Positions 19,362 to 29,903 of a stretch of 64,000 nt of DNA are shown here, one piece after another. The stretch covers positions 1,763,001 through 1,827,000 of the forward strand of contig NZ_CP083455.1 in NCBI RefSeq assembly GCF_020229735.1, read 5' to 3'. This stretch comes from Deinococcus taeanensis (lineage in GTDB: Bacteria; Deinococcota; Deinococci; Deinococcales; Deinococcaceae). Each line of letters begins with the position of its first letter. The first letter of the stretch is position 1. A program made the position numbers and the translations under genes. The notes below the pieces were generated by a model. That model was not told the DNA's origin and made no database searches. It worked only from the letters and a program-made list of their open reading frames with translations.

Positions 19362-20744
19362 ATGACCGGCGCCGTTCCTCTCTCCCCCGCCCCGCGGGTC
19401 ATTCCCAGCGTGCCCGGCCCGCCCGTGCTGGGCAGCCTCACGCAGCTGTGGCCGCACCGGTTGCGGACATTCCTGACCCGCTGCCACGAAACGCACGGCC
19501 CGGTGTTCCATGTGACGGGTCTGGGGCGCACCATCACGGTGCTGGCCGGACCGGATGCGAACGTGTTCGCCATGAAAGAAGGGCACCGCGTGTTCCGGTC
19601 CAGGGAAGCGTGGCAGCCCAACGACCAGGCGTTTGGCGTGAACCGCTCCCTGATCAGCGTGGATGGCGAGGAGCACCGCGCGTTCCGCCGGGTGGAGGCC
19701 CGCACGTACACCCGCTCCTACCTGCTGGAGCGGCTGCGCCCGGCCCTGGCCGTCGTGGCCGAGGACCTCAGCGCGCTGCGTGCCGGTGACGCGCTGCCGG
19801 TCGCCGCGTTCTGCAAAGCAGTCATTACGGAACAACTGGCGCGTGTGGTGGTGAACGGCACCGCCCGCCCCTTCCTGCCTGACCTGCTGACCTTCGTGCA
19901 GACGACCCTGATGGTGCGCGTCACGCAGCAGCGCCCCGCCCTGGCCGAGCACCTGCCGGCGTTCCGCCGCGCCCGCACCCGTTCCCTGCGTATGGTGGAG
20001 GACCTGATCGACGAGCACCGCCGCCACACTCCTGAAACGGCCGGACGCGCCCCTGACCTCATCGACGACCTGCTGGCCGCGCAGGCAGCGGATCCAGCGT
20101 TCTGGTCGGACCTGGACGTGAGAATGGCAGCCATCGGGGCGTTCGTGGCCGGGATGGACACCGCCGCGAACACCCTCGCGTTCGTGCTGTACCGCCTGGG
20201 GCGCCACCCCGAATACGCCGTGGACCTCATGGCGGAAGCCGACCGGGTCTTCGCGGACGGCCCGCCCCATCCGGACGTACTGGCGGATCTGCCGCATCTG
20301 CACCGGTTCGTGCTGGAGTGCCTGCGCCTGCACCCGATAGCCCCGGCCCTCACGCGCACGCTGACGCAGGACGTGACGTTCGCGGGCTACACCATCCCTG
20401 CCGGTCGGCAGGTGATCATTGCCACGACCGTGCCTCACGGCCTGCCGGACTGCTACCCGGACCCGGCACACTTCGACCCGGACCGGTTCGCGCCGGGCCG
20501 CATGGAGCACCGGCGCCCGGGGGTGTTCGCCCCATACGGGGTGGGCACGCACGTGTGTGCCGGCAGCGGCATGGCGGAGGGCCTGATCCTGCTGAATCTC
20601 GCGGCCATCCTGCGCACCCTGGATCTCGAGGGGGACCCCACCTACCAGTTAAGGGAGGTGGCGCGGCCCACCGCGAGCCCCGATGACCGCCTGACGCTGC
20701 GGGTCCGGTCGGTCCGGCACCGGGCAGTCAGCCTGCTCGCCTGA
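19362..20744 (+). CDS. Cytochrome P450
   Basis: Heme-thiolate monooxygenase, 460 residues. The heme ligand is Cys399 in FAPYGVGTHVCAG. The I-helix oxygen-activation motif reads AGMDTA near residue 265. ECLRLHP near 320 is the ExxR motif, and FDPDRF lies in the meander. No N-terminal membrane anchor is present, as usual in bacterial P450s, and the Pro-rich start PSVPGPPVLGS is typical. Deinococcus P450s are known in carotenoid (deinoxanthin) ring hydroxylation, but whether this is that orthologue cannot be told from sequence alone. It stands alone after the sdh terminator, and no ferredoxin gene is adjacent; two ferredoxin reductase-type genes lie 7 kb away. Confidence 0.95.
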   Translation: MTGAVPLSPAPRVIPSVPGPPVLGSLTQLWPHRLRTFLTRCHETHGPVFHVTGLGRTITVLAGPDANVFAMKEGHRVFRSREAWQPNDQAFGVNRSLISVDGEEHRAFRRVEARTYTRSYLLERLRPALAVVAEDLSALRAGDALPVAAFCKAVITEQLARVVVNGTARPFLPDLLTFVQTTLMVRVTQQRPALAEHLPAFRRARTRSLRMVEDLIDEHRRHTPETAGRAPDLIDDLLAAQAADPAFWSDLDVRMAAIGAFVAGMDTAANTLAFVLYRLGRHPEYAVDLMAEADRVFADGPPHPDVLADLPHLHRFVLECLRLHPIAPALTRTLTQDVTFAGYTIPAGRQVIIATTVPHGLPDCYPDPAHFDPDRFAPGRMEHRRPGVFAPYGVGTHVCAGSGMAEGLILLNLAAILRTLDLEGDPTYQLREVARPTASPDDRLTLRVRSVRHRAVSLLA

Positions 20745-21005
20745 CCTGCCCAGGTCTGGACTGAACCGCAGAGCTGAGCGGCTCAGAGCGCGGGCGGGGG
20801 CAGCGTAAAGCTTCTGGTCGTGGCCGTGAGGAGGGGCGGCACGCAGCACGGGCCACCGGTCAGGGCCGCCGGCCGCCTGCCTTTCGGGGTCAGCCCCACA
20901 GACGCCTCGACCGGCCGCGCGGAGTTGACGCTCAGGGCCGGCTGTCTTGCCAGGCGCCTGTCCTCAGGTTGAGGCTGCCATGAACCGGGCTGCAGCCCAC
21001 GGGGA

Positions 21006-21545
21006 TTACCGGGCAAAGGCGATGATGAACTGTTCCTGCTCGGTCGTCTCGATGGCGTGGGGGCTGCGGGTCTCCCGCACGAGGTCGATGGCCTGCTGTG
21101 CATTCAGGCCCCCCTGGACGAGCAGGCACGCGGCGGTCAGGCCTGCGCGGCCCAGGCCGCCCCGGCAGTGCACCACGACACTCCGGCCGTCCAGCAGGGC
21201 CGTCATGAGCTCATCGATGTACGCCGTGAAATCCTGCAGGTTGCGTGGAGCCTGACCGTCAGGAATGGGGTAGGGCGCCACGGCCAGGGCATTCGCGTCG
21301 GCAGCGTCGTGATAACCGTCCATGCCGAGGAGGCTGAACTCGAAGTCCTCAATCAGCGGGGCGAGGACATTCACGCCCTGCTGCGCGAGCGTCCGGATGT
21401 CGTCGGTCACGCTGCGGTCGTGGGTAAGGCCCGGCTGGTACACGCTGGCGCCTTTCTTGCCGGGGGCGAACGTCAGGCCCAGCCGGCCCGGCCACAGCCC
21501 GGTGGGGATCCAGTCCACCCGGATAGGGTTCGTGACGCCGGTCAC
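21006..21545 (-). CDS. Dual-specificity/tyrosine-type protein phosphatase
   Basis: A 179-residue cysteine phosphatase. The signature HCRGGLGRAG fits HCxxGxxR, with catalytic Cys127 and phosphate-binding Arg133. A possible general-acid Asp lies in the preceding segment near PIPDGQAP. The sequence resembles the CDKN3/KAP-like group seen in bacteria. No signal peptide or membrane segment. The gene follows hemB by 25 bp on the same strand and may be co-transcribed. Substrate unknown: protein tyrosine, threonine or a phosphorylated small molecule. Confidence 0.85.
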   Translation of the reverse strand: MTGVTNPIRVDWIPTGLWPGRLGLTFAPGKKGASVYQPGLTHDRSVTDDIRTLAQQGVNVLAPLIEDFEFSLLGMDGYHDAADANALAVAPYPIPDGQAPRNLQDFTAYIDELMTALLDGRSVVVHCRGGLGRAGLTAACLLVQGGLNAQQAIDLVRETRSPHAIETTEQEQFIIAFAR

Positions 21546-21570
21546 GCTGGGCTCCTGTCGCGGCGCGGCG

Positions 21571-22575
21571 TCACAGGTCTCCGGACGCCTGGAGCCAGCG
21601 GGCGGCGTCCAGGGCGTGGTAGGTGATGATTGCGTCCGCCCCGGCGCGGCGCATGCCGGTCAGGGTTTCCAGGACGGTCCGGCGTTCGTCCATGAACCCG
21701 GCCTGCGCGGCGGCCTTGATCAGGGCGTATTCGCCGCTGACGTTGTACGCCACGACCGGCAGGTCGAATTCGCGTTTCAGGAGGTTCAGGACGTCCAGGT
21801 ACGCCAGTGCGGGTTTGACCATCAGGGTGTCAGCGCCCTGTTCGGCGTCCAGGCGCGCTTCGCGCAGCGCCTCGCGGTAGCCGCCGGCGGGATCCATCTG
21901 GTAGGTGGCGCGGTTGCCGACGCTGGGGGTGCTGCCGGCTGCGTCGCGGAACGGACCGTAGTAGGCGCTGGCGTATTTCACGGCGTAACTCATGATGGGC
22001 ACGTGCGTGAAGCCGGCTTCGTCCAGGGCGGTGCGGATGGCGGCGACCTGACCGTCCATCATGGCGCTGGGGGCGATCACGTCGGCGCCCGCGCGGGCCT
22101 GCGAGACGGCGGTCTGTGCCAGCAGGTTCAGGCTGGCGTCGTTGTCGACGGTCCAGGCGTCCGGGCCGCTGAGGCCGGGGACTTCGCACAGGGGGCCGCA
22201 GTGGCCGTGGTCGGTGTATTCGCACAGGCAGGTGTCGGCAATCACGGTGATGCCCGGCACGGCCGCCTTGATGGCGCGAGTCGCCCGCTGGATGACGCCT
22301 TCGTCGGCGTACGCCTCCGTGCCCAGGGCGTCCTTGTGATCGGGGATGCCGAACAGGATGACGCTGGGAATACCCAGGCTCAGGGCGAGCGCGGCCTGCT
22401 GCACGGCGCTGTCGATGGAGTGGCGGTGCACGCCGGGCATGGTGCTGATCGGGGTGACGTCACTGCATTCGTGCACGAAGATGGGATGAATGAACTGGGT
22501 GGGGTGCAGCTGCACTTCGCGGGTCAGGGCGCGCAGGGCAGGTGTGCGGCGCAGGCGGCGGGGGCGGTCTCTCAT
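21571..22575 (-). CDS. hemB: Delta-aminolevulinic acid dehydratase (porphobilinogen synthase)
   Basis: Condenses two 5-aminolevulinate molecules to porphobilinogen in heme biosynthesis. The protein has 334 residues. The Schiff-base lysines are in VKPALAYLD and [17 protein letters not shown]. The cysteine-rich [14 protein letters not shown] indicates a zinc-dependent active site. IHPIFVHE near the N-terminus is conserved. The ATG has TAGCGT 6 nt upstream on the minus strand, indicating a leaderless mRNA. Confidence 0.97.
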   Translation of the reverse strand: MRDRPRRLRRTPALRALTREVQLHPTQFIHPIFVHECSDVTPISTMPGVHRHSIDSAVQQAALALSLGIPSVILFGIPDHKDALGTEAYADEGVIQRATRAIKAAVPGITVIADTCLCEYTDHGHCGPLCEVPGLSGPDAWTVDNDASLNLLAQTAVSQARAGADVIAPSAMMDGQVAAIRTALDEAGFTHVPIMSYAVKYASAYYGPFRDAAGSTPSVGNRATYQMDPAGGYREALREARLDAEQGADTLMVKPALAYLDVLNLLKREFDLPVVAYNVSGEYALIKAAAQAGFMDERRTVLETLTGMRRAGADAIITYHALDAARWLQASGDL

Positions 22576-22581
22576 GCCTTC

Positions 22582-22587
22582 ACGCTA
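22582..22587 (-). promoter_or_regulatory. -10 box TAGCGT for hemB
   Basis: On the minus strand TAGCGT ends 6 nt before the hemB ATG; no ribosome site. Confidence 0.45.
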
Positions 22588-22659
22588 GCGCGTGTGTGGG
22601 GGGAGAAATGGCATCCGCCCCGGTGGGGGCCGGGGCGGGTTCCGGGTGCGCGGACGGGG

Positions 22660-22980
22660 TTACGCGGTGCCGAGGAGGCGGCGCACGGCGAAACGGATGC
22701 GGCCCAGGCTGCTGACGTCGTCGAAGGCGGTCAGGAGAATCTGGTTGCCGTGCGGGGTGAGGAGAACCGGGCCGCCGTCGACGTCCAGCAGGAGTTCCTG
22801 CCAGTCACCGGTGTTCAGATTGCTTTGCAGGCTGCCGATCACGGCGCGGCCGGCGGCGATCAGGGTGAGTTCGGCGGGGAGATTGGCTTCGTGCAGGCCG
22901 GCCTTGGCGATCACGCGGCCGTCCAGGTCGACCAGGGCGGTGTGTCGCACGCCGCGCACTTCCAGGAGGCTGTCGATCAT
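22660..22980 (-). CDS. Roadblock/LC7-domain protein (third of three)
   Basis: A 106-residue single-domain protein with the Roadblock/LC7 pattern: an N-terminal helix, the hairpin ALVDLDGRVIAKAG, a long helix (AELTLIAAGRAVIGSL), then beta strands ELLLDVDGGPVLLTP and NQILLTAF, and a final helix ending VRRLLGTA. Such proteins bind and regulate small Ras-like GTPases (MglB acting on MglA). Its start overlaps the preceding gene by 4 nt (ATGA), so it is coupled to it. No GTPase gene is adjacent. Confidence 0.8.
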   Translation of the reverse strand: MIDSLLEVRGVRHTALVDLDGRVIAKAGLHEANLPAELTLIAAGRAVIGSLQSNLNTGDWQELLLDVDGGPVLLTPHGNQILLTAFDDVSSLGRIRFAVRRLLGTA

Positions 22981-23315
22981 GTGGTTTCCGGGCGGGGCAG
23001 GTTGAGGTCCAGGGCGACGCGGGCGAGGGTCTGCTGGGCGGTGCGGGTGTCGGTGCCGCGGGTCATGGCGGCGCCCAGGATGAAGTCGCCGGTGGTGACG
23101 GCCACGACTTCGACCCGTTCGCTGGTGAAGGCGATGCGGGTGACCTCGCCGGCGCCGAGGCGGCGGCCCGTGCGGTCAAGCTGGGTGCGTAGCGCGGCCA
23201 GTTCGGCTGCCATGCCGTCGCCGCCGTCACCGTGGGATTCGAGGGCGAGGCCGTCCGGGCCGACGACGGCGGCAGCGATCACGCCGGGCAGGGTGCGCAG
23301 GGGGTCGAGGATCAC
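22977..23315 (-). CDS. Roadblock/LC7-domain protein (second of three)
   Basis: A 112-residue protein with the same fold: LRTLPGVIAAAVVGPDGLAL, an acidic Gly-rich loop (HGDGGDG), then the long helix MAAELAALRTQLDRT, and strands VEVVAVTTGDFILGAAM. Its C-terminal helix resembles those of the two neighbours. It overlaps both neighbours by 4 nt, giving a tightly coupled three-gene unit. The three paralogues are quite diverged, so they probably form specific heteromers; that is an inference. Confidence 0.8.
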   Translation of the reverse strand: MILDPLRTLPGVIAAAVVGPDGLALESHGDGGDGMAAELAALRTQLDRTGRRLGAGEVTRIAFTSERVEVVAVTTGDFILGAAMTRGTDTRTAQQTLARVALDLNLPRPETT

Positions 23316-23662
23316 AGCTGGGCCTCCAGTTTGCGGGCGGTATCGCGGCCGTACAGTCGGGCCTGGCCGAGGTTGCCGCGGCCGTCGACGGCGAGCAGCA
23401 GGAAGTAGTCGCTCTTGATGGGGTGCAGGTAGACGCTGAGGCGTTCGCCACGCAGGTACAGTTCACGGGGCTGCCCGCCCTGGAGGGTGTCGGTGTACAC
23501 GGTCTGAGTAACGCGGTACAGGCCGGCGTGTTCGGCGATCAGGAGGCTGAGGTCGGCGTCCAGGGTCGCGTGGCCTTCGATGAGCAGGCCGTCCAGTCCG
23601 CCAATGGCGGCGGCCCAGGCGCCGTCGACGTCCTTCACGAGTTGCGTGAGTTGGTCAAGCAT
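23312..23662 (-). CDS. Roadblock/LC7-domain protein (first of three)
   Basis: A 116-residue Roadblock/LC7-like protein and the first gene of the operon. LVKDVDGAWAAAIGGLDGLL is the N-terminal helix and hairpin, and SVYLHPIKSDYFLLLAVD matches the later strands. On the minus strand the ATG has TATCAT 8 nt upstream and no ribosome site, so the mRNA is leaderless or nearly so. It is transcribed away from gyrA, with about 300 bp between the two starts. Confidence 0.78.
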   Translation of the reverse strand: MLDQLTQLVKDVDGAWAAAIGGLDGLLIEGHATLDADLSLLIAEHAGLYRVTQTVYTDTLQGGQPRELYLRGERLSVYLHPIKSDYFLLLAVDGRGNLGQARLYGRDTARKLEAQL

Positions 23663-23670
23663 GTGGGGTC

Positions 23671-23676
23671 ATGATA
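23671..23676 (-). promoter_or_regulatory. -10 box TATCAT for the Roadblock operon
   Basis: On the minus strand TATCAT ends 8 nt before the first ATG of the three-gene unit. Confidence 0.45.
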
Positions 23677-23819
23677 TGCCGCGCCAGGGTCGGGGGTACC
23701 GGGGGCGTCTGGGGGGGTGCGGCCCGGCAGGTCCGGCTGACTGGCTGCTGTCTCCGGCGGGGGCAGTCTGGAGGGGGTCCGGGGGGCGCCGGTGTTCGGT
23801 GTGGTGCGGGGTTTCGGGC

Positions 23820-23825
23820 TATAAT
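23820..23825 (+). promoter_or_regulatory. -10 box TATAAT upstream of gyrA
   Basis: A perfect TATAAT lies 26 bp upstream of the RDRM-like palindrome and about 140 bp before gyrA. No good -35 box is spaced at 17 bp. If this is the real -10, the palindrome lies just downstream of the transcription start. Confidence 0.4.
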
Positions 23826-23850
23826 AGGGGCATTGAGGAATCCGATTCTA

Positions 23851-23867
23851 TTACGCTTTAGACATAA
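23851..23867. promoter_or_regulatory. RDRM-like palindrome (DdrO operator) upstream of gyrA
   Basis: TTACGCTTTAGACATAA matches 12 of 17 positions of the Deinococcus radiation/desiccation response motif TTATGTCATTGACATAA. The right half GACATAA is exact. It is 100 bp before the gyrA start. gyrA is an established member of this DdrO/PprI-controlled regulon in D. radiodurans, which supports the call. Confidence 0.75.
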
Positions 23868-23966
23868 TTCTGTGGTAGAATCAATGCATTCCCGGAACGG
23901 CCGGGCCTCGACATTCCGGACTGGGGCGGCAGAGCAGCGCCGCCGCAGCCACACGACTGGAGCCAC

Positions 23967-26402
<2,436 letters not shown>

Positions 26403-26417
26403 GGTCTGTCGGGACGC

Positions 26418-26446
26418 AAGGGGCTGGTCAACGCCAGCCCCTTTTC
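26418..26446 (+). terminator. Terminator after gyrA
   Basis: AAGGGGCTGG at 26418-26427 pairs with CCAGCCCCTT at 26434-26443 and continues into TTT; a classic intrinsic terminator. Confidence 0.85.
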
Positions 26447-26590
26447 TGTTCCTCCCTCCGAACGAATGAGCACCCGGTGAGTCCTGAGACAAACGTCCCG
26501 GAGCGGTTTTTATCGTCTGACGGGCCATCTGTGAGAGCCACCAGACCCGGTCGATCTGTGACCTGAACACTGATTAAAGAAACAAAAGTG

Positions 26591-26619
26591 TTTACAAAAA
26601 AGTGATTTTCGGTTACACT
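26591..26619 (+). promoter_or_regulatory. Sigma-A-type promoter for the CRP/FNR-family regulator
   Basis: -35 TTTACA at 26591-26596, a 17-bp spacer, and -10 TACACT at 26614-26619, in an AT-rich stretch. The predicted start is near 26627, leaving a leader of about 75 nt before the ATG at 26701. Confidence 0.75.
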
Positions 26620-26700
26620 GTAAGCACGTCGGGAATGGGGCCCAGTGCCCACTCCTCCCGGCTCCTCCCCCACCCTCATCCGCCCAAGGAGGCGAAACGA

Positions 26701-27306
26701 ATGATCAGCACCAACACCCGGACCTTCGTGGACACCGTGACCTACCGCCCCGGCGCCGTCATCCTCTACCCCGGCAAGAGCGACATGCTCTACCGCGTCG
26801 CCTCCGGCCTCGTGCGCGTGCACACCATGGACGACGATGGCAACGGCCTGACCCTGCGCTACGTCAAGCCCGGCGAGTACTTCGGCGAGGAAGCCCTCGC
26901 TGGCGTGAACCGCGCCTACTTCGCCGAGGCCGTCACCGACTCCTCCATCGACGTGATCAACCCCGCCCTGATGAGCGCCGAGGACAACCTGCACGTCACC
27001 ACCCACCTCGTGCGGACCCTCGAACGCGCCTACGAAAGCATCTACCGCCTCGTGGGCAAGCGCCTGCGCGCCCGCATCGCCGGTGAACTGCTGGAACTCA
27101 AGGACACCGCGCTGGCCACGCAGCTCGACAGTGGCGAGACCATGATCTACGCCACGCACGACGAACTCGCTGCTGCCGTCGGCTCTGTGCGCGAAACCGT
27201 GACCAAGGTCGTCGGAGAACTGTCCCGCGAAGGCGTGATCAGCGCCGGCTACGGCAAGATCACCCTCAAGAACGAAAGCGCGCTGCAGCAGATCGCTGCC
27301 GCCTGA
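26701..27306 (+). CDS. CRP/FNR-family transcriptional regulator
   Basis: A 201-residue DNA-binding regulator. The N-terminal cyclic-nucleotide-type barrel includes GEYFGEEAL near residue 59. A long dimerisation helix follows, then a C-terminal winged helix-turn-helix (THDELAAAVGSVRETVTKVV). No FNR-type N-terminal cysteine cluster is present. The family's cAMP-contact pair R-S reads R-A here (NRAYFAE), so ligand use is uncertain. The ATG at 26701 was chosen because AAGGAGG lies just upstream; the frame is open from 26602 but without support. It resembles the D. radiodurans stress regulator DdrI in kind, but orthology is not proven. A terminator follows. Confidence 0.88.
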   Translation: MISTNTRTFVDTVTYRPGAVILYPGKSDMLYRVASGLVRVHTMDDDGNGLTLRYVKPGEYFGEEALAGVNRAYFAEAVTDSSIDVINPALMSAEDNLHVTTHLVRTLERAYESIYRLVGKRLRARIAGELLELKDTALATQLDSGETMIYATHDELAAAVGSVRETVTKVVGELSREGVISAGYGKITLKNESALQQIAAA

Positions 27307-27320
27307 GTCTTTCCTTCCAG

Positions 27321-27356
27321 ACCGCCGCACCCCCACCCGGGTGCGGCGGTTTCTTG
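27321..27356 (+). terminator. Terminator after the CRP/FNR-family gene
   Basis: ACCGCCGCACCC at 27321-27332 pairs with GGGTGCGGCGGT at 27339-27350, with tail TTCTTG. Confidence 0.8.
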
Positions 27357-27440
27357 TGGGGGCCCACCTGTCCACGCTGTTTCTGTACATGTGACACGAA
27401 TCCTGGACGGTTGGCATTCCCAGCTGACCCCACCTGTGCT

Positions 27441-27446
27441 TAGACT
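27441..27446 (+). promoter_or_regulatory. -10 box TAGACT for the FprA-type reductase
   Basis: TAGACT ends 6 nt before the ATG at 27453; no ribosome site. Confidence 0.45.
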
Positions 27447-27452
27447 CAGCCG

Positions 27453-28814
27453 ATGACCCAGACCTACACCCCCGACCGCCCCCTGCGCGTCGCCGTGATC
27501 GGCAGCGGCCCCAGCGGTATCTTCGCCACCGAGGCGCTCCTCAAGCAGACCGACCTGCCCGTCGAGGTGGACGTCTACGACCGCCTGCCCACCCCGTACG
27601 GCCTCGTCCGCTACGGCGTCGCGCCCGATCACCTCACCATCAAGAGCGTCACCCGCGGCTTCGAGAAAACCCTGAGTGACCCGCGCGTGCGCTTCCTGGG
27701 CAATGTCGAATTTGGCCGAGACCTGACCCACGACGACACCGTCGCCCACTACGACGCCGTGATGTACACCGTCGGTGCCAGCAGCGACCGCAGACTGGGC
27801 ATCCCCGGCGAGGACCTCGAAGGCAGCATGAGCGCCACTGAATTCGTCGCCTGGTACAACGGTCACCCGGACGCCGCCACGCGCGACATGGTGCTGCACG
27901 CCAGCGGCGTGGCCGTGGTGGGCGTTGGCAACGTGGCGCTGGACGTCAGCCGGATCCTCGTGAAAACCACGCAGGAACTCCACGAGAGTGACATCGCCGC
28001 GCACGCCCTGAGCGCCCTGGAAGGCAGCCACGTGCGGGACGTGTGGATCCTCGGCCGCCGCGGGCCCGCGCAGGCGGCGTTCACCACCAAGGAACTGAGG
28101 GAGTTCGGGGAACTCAGCGACGCCGAACCCGTCGTGCACAGTGAAGAGATTGCCCTGAGCCCTGAGGCGGAAGCGGCCATCACCGACAACACCAAGAAGA
28201 AGAACGTCGAGGTGCTGCGCGAATTTGCCGCCCACCAGTCTGAAGGCAAACTGCGGCGGGTGCATCTGCGCTTCCTGGTCTCTCCGGTCGAGATTCTCGA
28301 TGACGGGCACGGCCACGTGGGCGGCCTGAAGGTGGAGCGCAACCGCTTGGACGAGCACGGCAACGCCGTCGGCACCGGCGAGTACGAGGTGCTGCCTGTG
28401 CAGATGGTGCTGCGCTCCGTCGGGTACCGCGGCGTGGCGCTGCCCGGCGTGCCCTTCGACGAGAAGCGAGGCGTGATCGCCAACACCGACGGCCGCGTGG
28501 ACGGCCGCGCCGGCGAGTACACCGCCGGGTGGATCAAACGCGGTCCCAGCGGCGTAGTCGGCACCAACCGCAAGGACGCGACGGACACCGTCGCGCACCT
28601 GCTGGCCGACGCGAGGGAAAGCCGGCTGCCCGGCGCGGCGCATCCCACCCGCACTGCTGTGGACGCCCTGCTGGCCAGCCGGGGGGTCAGGGTGTACTCG
28701 TTCGCGGACTGGCAGGTCCTTGACGCCCACGAAGTGGCCGCCGGCAAGGCGCAGGGCCGCCCGCGCGCGAAGGTCGTCCACCGTGAAGTGATGCTCGGCC
28801 ACCGCAAAGCCTGA
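27453..28814 (+). CDS. Adrenodoxin reductase/FprA-type ferredoxin-NADP+ reductase
   Basis: A 453-residue FAD flavoprotein that moves electrons between NADP(H) and ferredoxin. The FAD-binding GSGPSGIFATEAL is at about residues 17-29. DRLPTPYGLVRYGVAPDH is the signature of the adrenodoxin reductase branch. GVGNVALDVSRIL near 158 is the NADP site, and GWIKRGPSGVVGTN near 350 is the conserved FAD-contact motif. It could be a redox partner for the P450 encoded at 19362, but no ferredoxin gene is in the window to link them. It is preceded by the regulator gene and followed 76 bp later by a second, unrelated ferredoxin reductase. Confidence 0.92.
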   Translation: MTQTYTPDRPLRVAVIGSGPSGIFATEALLKQTDLPVEVDVYDRLPTPYGLVRYGVAPDHLTIKSVTRGFEKTLSDPRVRFLGNVEFGRDLTHDDTVAHYDAVMYTVGASSDRRLGIPGEDLEGSMSATEFVAWYNGHPDAATRDMVLHASGVAVVGVGNVALDVSRILVKTTQELHESDIAAHALSALEGSHVRDVWILGRRGPAQAAFTTKELREFGELSDAEPVVHSEEIALSPEAEAAITDNTKKKNVEVLREFAAHQSEGKLRRVHLRFLVSPVEILDDGHGHVGGLKVERNRLDEHGNAVGTGEYEVLPVQMVLRSVGYRGVALPGVPFDEKRGVIANTDGRVDGRAGEYTAGWIKRGPSGVVGTNRKDATDTVAHLLADARESRLPGAAHPTRTAVDALLASRGVRVYSFADWQVLDAHEVAAGKAQGRPRAKVVHREVMLGHRKA

Positions 28815-28876
28815 CCTTCAGAACGCAGGGTCCCTGCCCGATTGCGGCGGGGACGTTTCATGGCTTGGCGCTCTGG

Positions 28877-28882
28877 CATACT
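28877..28882 (+). promoter_or_regulatory. -10 box CATACT for the YumC-type reductase
   Basis: CATACT ends 8 nt before the ATG at 28891; no ribosome site was seen. Confidence 0.35.
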
Positions 28883-28890
28883 CAGCACGC

Positions 28891-29874
28891 ATGACAGCCT
28901 CCCTGCACGCAGACGTTCTGGTGATCGGCGCGGGCCCGGCCGGCCTGCACGCGGCCTTTTACGCCGCATGGCGCGGCCTGCGCGTCCGGCTTCTGGAAGC
29001 GCGCAGCGAGCCCGGCGGGCAGCTGAGCGCCCTGTACCCTGACAAACGCGTGTACGACGTGCCGGGCCTGCCGGCCACCCCGGCGGCGCAGGTGGTGCAG
29101 GCCCTGGTGCGTCAGCTGGACGGGCTGGACGTGACCCTGCACCTGCACACCTCCGCGCGCGACCTGCGCCGCGCGGAACACGGGTGGCAGGTCACGGCCG
29201 ACACCCCGCACGGCACGCAGGCCTTCACTGCCGCCGCGGTGGTCCTGGCGCCCGGACTGGGCGCCCTGCGACCCCGCGACGCACGTGTCCCCGGTGAGCA
29301 CGCGGACGTCCGCACGGACCTGCCAGACCCCACCACCCTCACCGGCCGCCGGGTGCTGGTGGTGGGCGGCGTGCCGCAGGCCACGCGCGCCGCGCTGGAA
29401 CTCGTTCAGGCAGGGGCGGCCGTCACGCTCACGCACCGGCGCGTGGGTTTTCGGGGCAGCCCCGCCGAACTCGCCGCCCTGGAGCAGGGGCAGGCGCAGG
29501 GGCAGTTGCAGGTGCTTGCCCCCGCCACGCTGAACGCCCTGACGCCCGGCGGCGCGCAGCTGACCGTGCAGGGCGAGCTGACCGCAGTGCCAGCCGACAC
29601 GGTCCTGATCCTGAACGGGTACCTGCCGGACCTCACGCCGCTTCAGGCGTGGCCGCTGAACTGGCAGGGGGAGTACATCCCGGACGGCCCGGGGGGCCAC
29701 ACGTCCCTTGAGGGCGTCTTCGTGGCCGGGGACGTCGCCCAGTCCGCCCAGGCGTTCAAGCTGATCTCGGTCGGGCTGGCGCAGGCCGCGGTGGCGGCCA
29801 ATCACGCCGCGCATCACGCGAATCCAGAGCTGCGTGTCCGGCCCGGGCACTCCAGCGAGAAGCGCCTGAGTTAG
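28891..29874 (+). CDS. Thioredoxin reductase-like ferredoxin-NADP+ reductase (YumC type)
   Basis: A 327-residue flavoprotein. FAD binds at [17 protein letters not shown] (12-28), GGQLSALYPDKRVYDVPG near 41-58 is the signature of the YumC/type-2 Fd-NADP reductase group, NADP binds at VVGGVPQATRAA, and GVFVAGD near 274 contacts FAD. The CxxC redox pair of true thioredoxin reductases is absent, which supports ferredoxin as partner. Separate promoter boxes for this gene and the preceding reductase suggest independent expression. The nucleotide-binding glycine motif in the second domain reads GGVPQA, a departure from the GGGxSA norm. Confidence 0.85.
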   Translation: MTASLHADVLVIGAGPAGLHAAFYAAWRGLRVRLLEARSEPGGQLSALYPDKRVYDVPGLPATPAAQVVQALVRQLDGLDVTLHLHTSARDLRRAEHGWQVTADTPHGTQAFTAAAVVLAPGLGALRPRDARVPGEHADVRTDLPDPTTLTGRRVLVVGGVPQATRAALELVQAGAAVTLTHRRVGFRGSPAELAALEQGQAQGQLQVLAPATLNALTPGGAQLTVQGELTAVPADTVLILNGYLPDLTPLQAWPLNWQGEYIPDGPGGHTSLEGVFVAGDVAQSAQAFKLISVGLAQAAVAANHAAHHANPELRVRPGHSSEKRLS

Positions 29875-29903
29875 GGCCCAGACGGACCCGGCGTGAGCTG
29901 GCT

